Positions 11,569-22,445 of a DNA stretch of 64,000 nucleotides are shown piece by piece. Below the pieces are notes generated by a model. It searched no databases. It was not told the origin of the DNA and saw only the letters and a program-made list of their open reading frames with translations. Position 1 is the stretch's first letter. Every line of letters begins with the position of its first letter. The stretch is from Diphasiastrum complanatum. Lineage: Eukaryota > Streptophyta > Lycopodiopsida > Lycopodiales > Lycopodiaceae. The DNA lies in NCBI GenBank assembly GCA_029204225.1, contig CM055108.1, positions 13,515,955 to 13,579,954 of the forward strand, written 5' to 3'. The translations under genes were made by a program, and so were the position numbers.

Positions 11569-12554
11569 TTAAAGCGTCATAACAAGTTTGACAATTGTAT
11601 ATATGTTTAACATTGATTTATGTCAAACTTTAGTTCTCAAGTCACATCTTAGGTACTACTTGGAACTTTCAAGAATACAATCATTCACCCATTGCGTATA
11701 CCACCAGTTTTGATAATGAGATTGTATAATTGCAAAGGCTAATGTCATGTCTATGTGAGCTCTTCCCTATATTGTGGTTTATGCCTTCGCTACTATGATT
11801 GATTATGTGATTGCTATTAGAGTAGGATATGATGCTAGATGATTACAAGTTATGATGAATAGATTCAATATCTATAGTTTTCATTCCTAAAAAAATAATA
11901 GGAAATTTGGGTTTGGTGATTTTATCATCGCCCCCCTGTTTCTTTTGAAAAGGCTGATAGATTTTGCTCACTTTGAGCGATTTTTTTCTTGTTGTGCTTT
12001 TGTAAAAATTTCTTAATCCATACATAGTCAATATTTTTGAGAAATAGTAATAATAATGGGATGATATATATCATTAGATGCATATGGATGTCAATTTGCA
12101 TATATACACACCATATAACATACTAATGTGTTGCAAGACTATCAACTATACTTGGAATAATTACAAATATATACACATTGGTGTGCATGGTAGGAAAAAA
12201 GTTTAAGCTTCTCAAAAGAATGTAGAACATGCACATGCATGTGCACAAGAATATTAATATACCATGAAATTTCAACATAGAAAATTTCAACGACATACAA
12301 AATTTTATGATTGATAAAATTTTGAGTACAATGACATAAGGTATTGGAGAAATGTTTCATCAAAAGTGAATGTCTATTGGGAAGAGGCTAGAAGATAAGA
12401 TACTAGACATAGTAAATCAAAGAGAGATGACCTTCTAAATAATGCATTGGGTGCTACTAGTTAAGAAAGCTTTTAAATTTGTTTTTGAGCTTGAAAATAG
12501 GAACACTTGGCAAGGAAGACTTTTCTCATAATATGTTATTTGAAGTTAAATTGA
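11569..12554. other. AT-rich stretch, possible LTR start, no gene
   Basis: The first part may be the 3' LTR belonging to the RNase H scrap, since it follows the polypurine tract, but no partner LTR is present to prove it. A perfect 16-bp palindrome, tgcacatgcatgtgca, sits at 12230-12245. No coding frame is supported. Confidence 0.4.
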
Positions 12555-14968
12555 GGTTAGGATATCCCTCTGGCTACATCATGTAGATCTCCTCTTCAAT
12601 GGTTCCATTTTAGAAAAGTGTTTGGACATCCATCTGGTGGACTTCAAGGTCTGTCGCGGCTACAAAAGAGAGGAGTAGGCGGATTGACGCATGTTTGACT
12701 ACTGGGCTGAAAGGTTTCTGAGTAATCCAGATCTGGAAAAAGCCTTTGGAGACTAGCCTGGCCTTGTAACGATTTAGTCTTCCTTCAGCGTCGTACTTTG
12801 CCTTGAATATCCATTTGCATGGAATTGGTTTCCGGTCCTTTGGAAGCTCAGTGAGTGTCCATGTTTGATTCTCCATAAGAGAATCGAATTCGGTGTCCAT
12901 CGCTGCTTTACACTGGTCAGCATCAAGTGTAGACATCGCCTCAACAACTGTGTTTGGTTCCTGCACGAAGTAGCAAGCCGGATCATCCACAAATCTGGAT
13001 GGAGATTGTCTGGACCTGTTCGACCTTCTGAATTGAATTTCGGTCCTCTGATGTGGGTTGACTAGCTGAGATTCTGACTCATTGTCTGAGTTAGTGTCGA
13101 GATTCTACAGTTGACTCTCTAGATCGAAATTGACTAGCTGCTCGATTTGTGAGTCAGAATTATCATCAGCTTTTCCTTTGTGGTCGATGAACTAGTCTTT
13201 CACGAAAATGACATCTCTGGTGAATGCCTTCTCGGTATCCAAATTGTAGAGCCTGTATGCCTTGTGGTCTGAGAAATAGCCGATGAAGATCATTTTCCAG
13301 CTCTTGTCATCTAGCTTTCTTCTTAGATCCTCAGGGATCTAAATGAAAGCGATGCATCCAAACACTCGAATATGTTTGAGTGATGGTTTTGATCCTGTCC
13401 ACACCTCATAAAGTGTCTTATCATTCAGGGCTTTGGTGATGGATCAATTCTATAAATAGGAAATTGTAGTAAAAGCTTCTGCCTAGAACTTCTTTGGAAG
13501 AGAGGCATGGGCCATCATGCTCTTGGCACTTTCGATAAGTGCCCAGTTCTTCCACTCAGCTACACCATTGGAATGAGGTGAGTAGTTGGGTGTGTATTGT
13601 TGAAGTATCACGTTGGCCTTCTAGAACTCCTTGAATTCTGTGGAGATGTACTCTCATCCTCCATCTGTGCGTGGGGCCTTGATCTTCCTCTGAGTTTGAT
13701 TTTTTGTGGACACCTTGAACTGCTTGAAGAATTTGAATGCTTTGGATTTGTTCTTCATATAGTAGGTTGCAGTCCTTCGAGAGAAGTCATCAATGAAGGT
13801 TAGGATATAGAGAGCTCTCCCTGTGGAAGCAGTTTGCATCGGGTCACAAATGTCGCTGTGTACAAGGTCAAGCAAGCCCTTGGATGTATGAACTAACTCT
13901 GAACTGAACAAACTCCTAGCATGCTTGCTGATCATATAGCTTTCGCATGGAGAAGTTGGCTTGCTGACTGTCGGCAGATCTTGTACTAGACTTTGAGTCG
14001 ACATTTGCTGAATACTGTTGTAGTTAAGGAGGCCAAGTCTGAAATATCACAACATATCAGTTGATTCAGAAGTGGCTGTGTGAAGAGCTTGACTGTTAGA
14101 AGAATAGCAATGGCTTAGTTTTTAAAGATAGTTGTTTCTTTTTCCGTAGGCTAGCACCTTCTGGGATTTGTCAAGAATTGTGCAGCCATCCGTATCAAAT
14201 TCGACTCTCCAGCCTGAATTTGTGGTTCTGCTAATTGAGAGCAGATTCTTGGTCAGATTTGGAACGTGGAGAATGTTGGACAGCAATTTGACTTCACCTC
14301 TTTTGAATTCAACTCTGACTGTTCCTTTACCTTCGATTGTATGTGACGAGCTGTCTCCAAGTTGCACAACTCAAGAGTGGGTGAATGACTTATAGTCCTT
14401 GAACTAGTCGCGATGGTGAGTCATGTGTTGAGTTGCTCCAGAATCTAGGTACTAGGAATCAATATCATGTTGTTCTCCTTCTTTGATCATGAAAGCTGCT
14501 TCATCTTCTTCTTCTTGTTGCTGATTTGAGTGACTGGTCGTAGCACTATGTGCTTGTTGTTGGAACTGCTTCTTCTTTTTGTTGTTGTACTTCAAAGTTT
14601 GGCAGTCCTTGATTTTGTGTCCAGTCCTCTTACAGAATCTGCAGAAAAGTTTCTACGCTGGTTGGAATGATGAAAAGCTTGAATTTGATCCTGAACCATT
14701 ATTTGGTCTAGACTGCATATTGTTTTTCTTGATAGTAGAGTCTGACTTTTGTAGATCTCTTGGATCTAAACTTCTGATTTTTTGAATACAAAGCTTGAGG
14801 ATCCGATCCTGAGCCTGAGGAGGATGCTGATCTTATGACCTCCTCTTGTAGGAGCAGTGAAATTACTCTTGATAGAGTGAGGTGCTCCTGGTGGGTAGAA
14901 ATTGGCATTACCCAATTTTCGTAGGCTTCAGGTAGACTCGATAATAGAGTCGTGACTACATCAGAATC
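12555..14968 (-). pseudogene. Copia family-B fragment B1 (gag to reverse transcriptase)
   Basis: Read from right to left on the minus strand. Gag C-terminal part with LSSLPEAYENWV begins at 14968. A CCHC knuckle CRFCKRTGHKIKDC lies at 14643-14602. Protease has YLDSGATQHMTHH near 14440, followed by a pre-integrase segment (14367-14122). Integrase core with HSDICDP and FIDDFSRR lies at 14004-13654, continuing with stops to about 13070. Reverse transcriptase starts at about 12990 (ESLMENQTWTL-like through MDVQT) and breaks off at 12555. Several in-frame stops are present. The gag N-terminus is cut off by an inserted gypsy LTR at 14969, and the rest of RT, RNase H and the 3' LTR are missing. Closely related to B2 and B3. 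Confidence 0.85.
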
Positions 14969-15683
14969 TGTTGTGGGTATTTCATGTATACAAATAAATA
15001 AGTGGGTCCCACCACTTGAATTACTGTTGGCCAAGCTTTTCCTAGTGGGCCCTGCCACAATACAGTAGAATAATAAGTGCAAGGCACTGGCATCTTGTGT
15101 GTATAAGCCCAGCCACCAATGGCCACAAGTAGCAAGTTGTAATTCTTAGGAATAAGAGACTAGGGGCTTAAAACTCTAAAATGACATTAGAGGCCCTAAG
15201 TCAAGGTGCAAATAAAAAAGCTAAAAGGGCCCAACTTAAAACCCACATGAATCATGTGAGTGCCCTTGTGCTTTCTTAGCACCAATAGATTTAAGTTGTT
15301 TTTATTTTAAAGGCTTGGACTAGAATCCTTGCCCCAATGAAGTTGCCAATGAGAGTGAAGGAGGCTCACCTCTAGAATCTATAAGAGGGAGCCATTTCCT
15401 TCATATTGTATCATCTTCCATTCTCGTTCTAATAAAATTCTCTTGGTTTCTCCATCTCTCTCTCCTCTCTCTCTCTCTCTCTTCTCCCTCTCTCCCTACG
15501 TTGGGATAGAATAGCTTTGGGTGGGCGCTCGAGTCCCCAAAGCCTTTCTCAACCTAGGCATTCTCTCTCTCCCTCTCTCCACTCTCTTTCTCCTCTCCTC
15601 TCTCTCTCTCTTCTTGCTATGCAAGTGAAGGCAAGGTTGCCGCTCCCAGCGACGAACCCCTATGCTACATTGACGACACAACA
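14969..15683 (+). repeat. Gypsy-type LTR (element G3)
   Basis: Bounded by TGTTGTG at the left and CACAACA at the right, a perfect 7-bp inverted terminal repeat, and followed at once by a gypsy-type primer-binding site. It contains long pyrimidine runs (tctctc) in the 3' third, typical of the R/U5 part of some plant gypsy LTRs. Length is about 715 bp. It interrupts the gag of B1. Only this one LTR is present, so the element is a 5' end remnant. Confidence 0.8.
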
Positions 15684-15684
15684 G

Positions 15685-15702
15685 TGGCACCGTTGCTGGG
15701 GA
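15685..15702 (+). other. Gypsy primer-binding site of G3
   Basis: The sequence tggcaccgttgctgggga resembles the tggcgccgttgccgggga site shared by many plant Ty3/gypsy elements, with two CpG positions decayed. It lies 1 bp after the LTR end. Confidence 0.8.
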
Positions 15703-16456
15703 GCACCACACACTCGCTTCGCCGCATAGTTTTCTTAATCTCTTCCTCTCTCTCTCTCTCTCTTTTCTTCTCTCTCACCATTCTTTTTCACCTACAAAAT
15801 CAAATTTTTTGGGGTTAGATTAGTGTGAGTTAGTGTTAGTTTTGCTATTTTTTTTGAGATTTTGTCATTTTTGTGTTGATTTTTGGTTTGGAAGTGTTTT
15901 AGGGAGAGATTGTGAGGTGGGAGGATCAGATCCAAGCACCCAATCCATAAAAATAAGAAAAAAGCTCAAAAACTATTTTTGGAGGGAAAAAGAGAGGCAA
16001 AATCTCATCAGATTTTGATTTCTCAAAAACCAATGGGCATGAACCTTCGCATGATTGTGTAGAGTCGAAGATCTTGCGTAGTTTAGCCCTCCCGCCTGTC
16101 AACAAGGGTCAGATCACTGGATAGGTGCCTAACTATGCATAGATGCTACTTTTAGTTACATACCAGCCTACGAAGATTAGTTCCCAGAAAATCACAAAAT
16201 TTGGCCCAAAAACCCCAAAATAATGCACTTTTTTCAAGATTATCTGAGTTTTCTTGGGAAGTAACTCTCACAGCTTGGTGAGCAGCTGAATTTGATTGAG
16301 ATACAAGTGCATACTAGTCTGCAAGGATTTTTTCCCAAAAAATCCTAAAATTTTGCAAGAAAAACCACAAAAAAATGCACTTTTTTCAATATTTTTTAAG
16401 TTTCCTTGGGAATCAACTCTCGCAGCTTGGTGAGCAGATGAATCTGACTGAGATAA
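15703..16456 (+). repeat. Untranslated leader of gypsy G3 with internal duplication
   Basis: No coding frame. A roughly 110-bp block at about 16195-16305 recurs at about 16347-16457 with a period of 152 bp. Both copies contain atgcacttttttcaa, cttgggaa, caactctc-type and cagcttggtgagcag. The leader ends abruptly where the B3 copia coding fragment starts, so gag and pol of G3 are gone. Confidence 0.75.
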
Positions 16457-17356
16457 ATAAGATGACTGACATGGGTCCAGCCCACTATTGTCTCAGAATC
16501 CAAATTCAACGAGATCGACCTAGCAGATTGATCTTTATCAGTCAGCAACAATATCTCAACAACGTGTTGGAAAAGTATGGAATGACCAACTACAAACCCA
16601 GTCTCTTTCCTCTCGACCCTGGACTAAAGCTATCAAAGAAAGAGTCTCCTCAAACTGAGGTAGAAAAGGAGGAGATGAAGCGCTACCCGTTTCAATCCAT
16701 CATGGCTCACTGATGTAAGCAATGATCTGCATGCGACCAGACCTTGCATATTCGATCAGTACACTTAGCCAGTTCTTGTCAAATCCAAGTGTAGCTCATT
16801 GGAAAGCGCTAACAAAGGTCATGAAGTACATCCAAGCAACGACAACTCTCAGCATCTGCTACGGAGGCAGCCAAACTGCCAACATCCTTGAAGCCTACAC
16901 ATATGCGGATTGGGCCGGATGTTGAAACCAGAAAATCAACTTTTGGATTTGTATTTTTATACAACCAAGGCCCAATCTCATGGAACAGCCGGAAGCAGAC
17001 CTCAGTTGCATTATCATCAATGAAATCCAAATACATAGCTGCCACCAATGCAACCAAAGAGACGATCTGGCTAAGGCAACTGCTTGCAGACCTGAACCTT
17101 GCACAAACACTTCCTACAACAATCTATTGTGACAATCAAAGCACAATGGCGCTATCTCTCAATCTGAAATTTCACTCTCGAGGCAAACATATAGAAATCA
17201 GGTATCATTACCTTAGAGGAAGTGCACAACAAGGAAGTAGAATTGGTTTTCTATAGAACAAATTACATGGTAGCAGATTACTTCACAAAGGCTCTATCAA
17301 AGGAACAACATCTTAGATTTAACGATATGTTAAATCTGAAGATCAAAGTTTTTTAG
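16457..17356 (+). pseudogene. Copia family-B fragment B3 (RT end and RNase H)
   Basis: Begins inside reverse transcriptase at KMTDMGPAHYC and continues with SQQQYLNNVLEKYGM. After a frame break come the RNase H part MICMRPDLAYSISTLSQFLS, WNSRKQTSVALSS, the catalytic-region YCDNQSTMALS, and DYFTKALSKEQH near 17270-17310. At least two frame changes (about 16713 and 16920) and a stop at about 17254 inactivate it. The 5' portion is missing. It runs straight into an LTR at about 17375 through a purine tract, so this is the 3' end of an element. Confidence 0.85.
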
Positions 17357-17374
17357 GATTCACATTAAACGGGA

Positions 17375-18499
17375 GCGTTAGATTTCTTATGCTCAACCTT
17401 AAACAAATCGTTCAAGTAATGAGCATCCTGAAAAATTGAAGGCCGACAACATATTTTCGGGCCTTTGCATTTTTTTCCCTTGAGATTTCTTGTGCCTCAA
17501 AAATCATTTTAAGGCACCCTTTGTTTTTTCGTCTTTTTCTCTTCACGAAAAATGCGACACACTGGCCAAGTGGCCAGAATGCCTTAGAAACCATTCTTAA
17601 AGGCACCTTGCTTTTTTTGCCTTCTTCGTCTTTTTCATTCACAGAAAATGCGACACACTAGCCAGAATGACAAACCATTTCTGGACCACCTTCAACTTCT
17701 CTCGCCTTTTTCTCTTTGCGAAAAATGCGACAAAGTACCCATAAAATCTTAAAACCATTTTAGGGCACCTTCGCCTTTTTCAGTTTTCTTCGTTGCCTCT
17801 AAACTAAGGCACTTTTCGCCTTTCTCACTGCCTTTTTAGTTTAAGGCACCTTCGCCTTCTTCTTTGCCTTCAGTGTAAGACACTTTTCGGATTTTTTGTC
17901 TTTTTTAGCCTTCTTCGCTGCCTTGAATCTAAGGGCGCCTTAGGGATTTACATACCTTTAGTGTAAGGGCAACTTCAGGAGTTGCAAACCTTCAGTCTAA
18001 AGGCACCTTCGAGTTTTTTTGGCTTTTTCGCATTTTTGCTGCATTGGCTGATCGACGTCGCCAACTTATCAACAACCGTAAAAATAGCTGAACAACCAAA
18101 TTTCCCAAAGGCGGTTGGCGGTTACCAACTATCTACATATGCAAAGACGGGCGTAAATAACATTAAAAGCTTGTAAGATATTTTGTCTCTCGACACTTGT
18201 AAATATATATATTAGCTGAATCAAGCTATGTAAGTGTTAATTGAGTTAATTGAAATTTCTTTTCAATTAGAGTTATTTGTAGCCAACGTTATCATGCTCA
18301 TCAAGTTGAAGTTATTACTTCAAGCTATTGTACTCACTATGCAATTTTTGTCTCACTACTACGTCGTTCATTTGCACATTCTGTATGAATTCTTCTACTT
18401 ATATAATTCTGCTGCTAACTGTTGTGTTTCCGTTCCTACACGCCACGCTCAATCCTCGAGCTTCTGCTGCCGCTCACGCCCACACGCGATTTTACGACA
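17375..18499 (+). repeat. 3' LTR of B3 with an internal minisatellite
   Basis: Starts after acgggag and ends at tttacgaca (18499). It aligns in reverse orientation with 21372-22445. From about 17450 to 18020 it is an irregular array of short units around aaggcaccttcgcc and gccttcttcgctgcc, plus longer units carrying gcgacacactggcc. This gives a low-complexity, imperfectly palindromic U3. A TATA-like tatatatatatta lies near 18205. The length of about 1.1 kb is large for copia. Confidence 0.8.
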
Positions 18500-19566
18500 A
18501 TAATAGTCGATCCACACCCAACCACGAATGGGTCCAAAACCACATTGTGTTTCTTGTACAATGTCTCCACCAAAAATTGCATCAAAATTGGAGTTTTTTT
18601 AAGGCCGATGTAATAGGATCCAACATGCGCTGTGAAGGAGGATAGTAATGTGTCCAAGTGTTTGTATTACTTCTATAGAATGACGAATCCAATTTATCTC
18701 CGTCACCAATTGAATGAGAGAGTGCATGTTGGCTGATTTTGACGAATCCCCAAGATACTCGGCCAAAGCAAACCAAGAGCACCTCTCACCTTAGAACAAG
18801 GAGGTCTCTGAGAAGACGAGACGAACAAAGACTAAGAGCCGAGTATGATAGCCGAGGAATACTAGTTAGTAATGACAAGCAAGAACTGTGTAAGCCTCAT
18901 TGTGAATCCCGAAAGATGGAATGACCATGTAGGAACTAGTATTTCTAGGCAAAGTAATAAATGCAAGTAGACACCTCTTAAAGAAAGTAGAGTGAGCCAC
19001 CTTTTGATGGTGACCTCTAGTGGAGAGCATTATTTCACTTGTAATTTGTGAAATGTGGAAATGCCACTAGGTTGCCACCTAATTGTCACAAGCCAGGCTC
19101 TCCAAGCTCGTGAATCCTAGAAGCCGGTGTGTAGAATGAACCTCCCAACCATAGGCACCCCCTCTTTGAGTCCTTCTACTTGCTATTCCCGTTAGTTGGC
19201 ACATGGCATCTACTTGTGGGTGATCAGTCCATATGGCATGCATGGCCCCTATGACCTATGAATACTAAGTGACTCATAGGGTACCACTCTTGTGCCCCGC
19301 CAAAGACCTGTGACCCTCTTGGTCACCCCGACTACTTGCCGGCTAGCATCAAGTCAGTGACGGCTAGGGTCTCGACGGTCAAGACACACCGCATCTCTGA
19401 CAACTTGTCAGGTGGCCACATCGGGTCACTGCTCGTGATGCACCGGTCCCAACTTGGGACAGATGTCCTCCTCGATCACTGGCGCCCTTGCCAATACTTG
19501 GCCTGAGGCCCTCTCGTGACTAGCCGTGCCAAGGTCATGATAGACTCATAACTGGATTCTAACAAT
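18500..19566 (-). repeat. LTR of chromovirus G1 (5' part of the interval uncertain)
   Basis: On the minus strand the chromodomain reading frame ends and is followed by a purine tract, gaggagggaagga, and then tgttagaatccag, a standard polypurine tract and LTR start at about 19566. The LTR extends leftward to a point I cannot fix, because no second copy exists. Roughly 18740 is plausible. The remaining 18500-18740 is flank between B3 and G1. Confidence 0.6.
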
Positions 19567-19579
19567 CCTTCCCTCCTCT

Positions 19580-20905
19580 GGCAAGTCATCGATCCTCGAT
19601 GACAAACTCTTGGTAAGACTTCTGCAACGCCAGTCGTGTCTCCCAGGTATTATCTGACAACGGATGCCCTTTCCAAGTTACTAGATACTCTTGAAGGAGA
19701 CGATTCCGTAATCATCGCTCCCTTCGATCTAGGATTCTATCTGGCCCATAACCTGTGGTGTCTTTCTCCTCAAGAGACACTAGACCTTCCACCAGGCTAT
19801 CGCCATCGTGCAAACATCTCTTCAGTTTGCTAACATGGAATATTGGATGCACCTTGCATCCTATAGGTAGCTGTAGCTTATAAGCTACTTGGCTCACCTT
19901 CTTAATAATCAACCATGGTCCACAATACCTAGGAGATAACTTGGTGCACTTTCCTATGCGTAGCACCTTCGACTTCGAAGGGACTAGTAAATACACCCAA
20001 TCTCCATTCTCAAATTCCTGATAGGTACGGTTCTCACGAGCATAACTCTTTGCCCTAGCTACAGCTTTGGACAAGTTATCTCGTGCCAACTCTAGCTTCT
20101 GCTGCATCTAAGCCAAAAACTCTAAACCACTAGGTACCCTATGTGGAATTCCTATAATTGCAGGACTCAGTGCCCTGAAACCATAATTGAGCTCAAATGG
20201 ACTCAATCTAGTGGATGCATGTCTCTTATCATTGTACGCAAACTCCAATAGCGGTAAATGCTTTACCCAGTCTGTTTGCGTACTACTCACATATGCCTTA
20301 AGCATATCTTCCAAGATCTGATTCACTTGCTCTGTCTAAGCATCCGTTTGAGGATGCTCAGAGCTACTCATCCGCAATTGTGTTCCCAACTTGGCAAACA
20401 CCTCAATCCAGAAATTTCCCGTAAACTTGGGATCCATGTCAGAAACTATGGACTTCGGAAGACCATGTAACCTGACAATATTCTGAATAAACAACTCAGC
20501 CACTTGCAAAGCTGTGACCTTCTTGGTCATTGCGATGAAATGAGCCATCTTGGAAAACCTGTCTACCACTACCATAATGGAATTGAATCCATTCTGGGTC
20601 TTGGGTAGTCCAACAATAAAATCCATAAAGATGCTTTCCCACCTTCCTATAGGTATCTCGAGTGGATGTAGCAAGTTCGGAGGACTTAATCTCTCGGCCT
20701 TGTTCACCTAACAAGTCGTGCAACGCTGGACGTACTCTCTTACATCCATCACTGGAATCGTGGCCAAAAATAATCCCTTCTCAAAAGCTCACTAGTCTTA
20801 TCAATACCAGGGTGCCCTGCGCAAAGACTATCATGGCATTCATGAAGTATCTTACGATCCGAAACCTTCTCAGATCCTGATCAGATTTGGGAGCATGTTC
20901 TTAGT
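19580..20905 (-). pseudogene. Ty3/gypsy chromovirus G1: integrase and chromodomain
   Basis: Read right to left: the H2C2 zinc-finger end with [19 protein letters not shown] (about 20860-20800), then the integrase core with FMDFIVGLPKTQNGF and VVVDRFSKMAHFIA, then SIVSDMDPKFTGNFW, whose second catalytic Asp lies in the VSDMDPKF block. The C-terminal part with LLEFAYNDKRHAST follows, then the GPWLII and HPIFHVSKLK region, and a chromodomain with LVTWKGHPLSDNTWE at about 19640-19600. The chromodomain directs integration to particular chromatin in chromoviruses. Three in-frame stops occur (near 20333, 20107 and 19712). Gag, protease, RT and RNase H are absent. Confidence 0.88.
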
Positions 20906-21371
20906 ATCCATAGCAATCCTATAGAGCCATCATACGCCGGTTTGGAGCAGATTTGCCTCTGTTTCACCAAAAAGTCGATTTTCAAGCAAAAAATAGGTCA
21001 GATTTTTGGATTGGGCATAACTTCTCCGATTTTTCTCCGGTTTCTACTATTAATGGTTCAGATTGGGCCTAGTAGGAGGGCGACCTACTGCCAATTGACC
21101 CTTCATGAAAAGCTTTGCCATTTGGAAGAAATTCGACATCAAACAACCCATTTTTTTCCTATTTTTGTTCGACTTTCAAGCCGATTTGGTGCCCAAAAAA
21201 AGTTTTTACCGACTTTTGTACCAGCATAGGCCCTTAAATATTATTTTTTGCTTGTTTTTGAACTTTATAGTTGAGTCCTAATTTTCCATTTTTTACTAAA
21301 GCAATCTTGGATGCAAAATGTCATGTTTTTATGATTTCATGGCTATGTGAAAACTTTTGTCCTCTAATCTT
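20906..21371. other. Non-coding spacer between G1 and the B2 LTR
   Basis: Sequence right of the truncated G1 integrase and left of the B2 LTR. It has T-rich runs and no recognisable coding motif. The 95-codon frame at 20942-21229 shows no family. It may be leader-like retroelement sequence, but I cannot assign it. Confidence 0.35.
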
Positions 21372-22445
21372 TGTTGTAAAATGACGGACGTGTGAGCGGC
21401 AACAAAAGCTCGAGGATTGAGCGCGACGTGTAGGAACGGAAACGCAATAGTTAGCAGTAGAAATATTCAAGTAGAAGAATTCATACAGAATGCGCAAATG
21501 AACAACGCAGTAGTGAGACAAAAATTGCACTCTGATTAATATCAACAGTGAGTACAATAGCTCGAAGTAATAACTTTAGCTTGCTAAGCGTGGTGATAAC
21601 GCTGGCTACAGAAAACTCTGATTAAAAGAGAAATTCAATTAACACTTACATAGCTTGATTCAGCTAGTATATATATTTACAAGTGTCAAGAGAAAAATAT
21701 CTTATGCCTTAACTGCCATTTACTCCAGTTTTGCATCTGTACAAAGTTGGTAACCACCCTTGGGATATTTATTTCTCCAGTCGTTTTAGGGTTGATGATA
21801 AGTTGGTGACGTCGGTCTGCCATGTAGCAAAAACGTGAAAAACCCAAAAAAACTCGAAGGTGCCCTTTAGATTGAAAGTATGCAACTCCTGAAGGTGCCC
21901 TTAGACTTAAGGTGTGTAAATCCCTAAGAGGCCTGTAGACTGAAGGCAGTGAAGAAGGCGAAAAAGGCGGAGGTGCCTTAAGAATGATTTCTAAGGCATT
22001 CTAGCCAGCCTTACACTGAAGGCAGCGAAGAAGCCGAAAAAGTCGAAGGTGCCTTATATTGAAGTTTTAGCTAAGAAGACGAAGGTGCCTTAGATTAAAG
22101 GCATTGAAGAAGGCGAAAAAGGAGAATGTGCCTAAATGATTTCTAAGGCATTATGGCCACTTGGCCATTGTGTCGCAGTTTTCGCGAGTGCGAAATGGCG
22201 AAGGAGGCAGAAAAAGCAAAGAAGGCTTAAGAATGGTTTCTAAAGCATTCTGGCCAATTGGCCACTGTGTCACATTTGTCGCGAAGTTGCGAAAAAGGTG
22301 AAAAGGAGAAGGTGCCTAAAAAACATTAAGGCACAAGAAATCTCAAAGAAAAAATGTGAAGGCCCAAAAACATGTAGTCGGCCTTCAGTTTTCAGGATGC
22401 TCATTATTTGAACGATTTGTTTTAGGCTGAGTCTAAAAAATAATA
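21372..22445 (-). repeat. 3' LTR of B2 (minus strand) with internal minisatellite
   Basis: Reverse-orientation copy of the LTR at 17375-18499. Left edge tgttgtaaaatgacgg, right edge at about 22445 next to a purine tract that reads taagaggga on the minus strand. The 21840-22340 part carries the same repeat family (cttagactgaaggca, gaaaaaggcgaagg, ggtgcctta), but the copy number and order of units differ from the B3 LTR. Confidence 0.8.

Noticed and set aside
11569-12140. 3' LTR of C4
   Set aside because: It follows a polypurine tract but shows no similarity to the sequence before the C4 primer site, so it cannot be its LTR partner as seen.
12230-12245. Perfect palindrome tgcacatgcatgtgca as a regulatory site
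   Set aside because: It contains an RY-like catgcatg core but is not near any gene, so function is unsupported.
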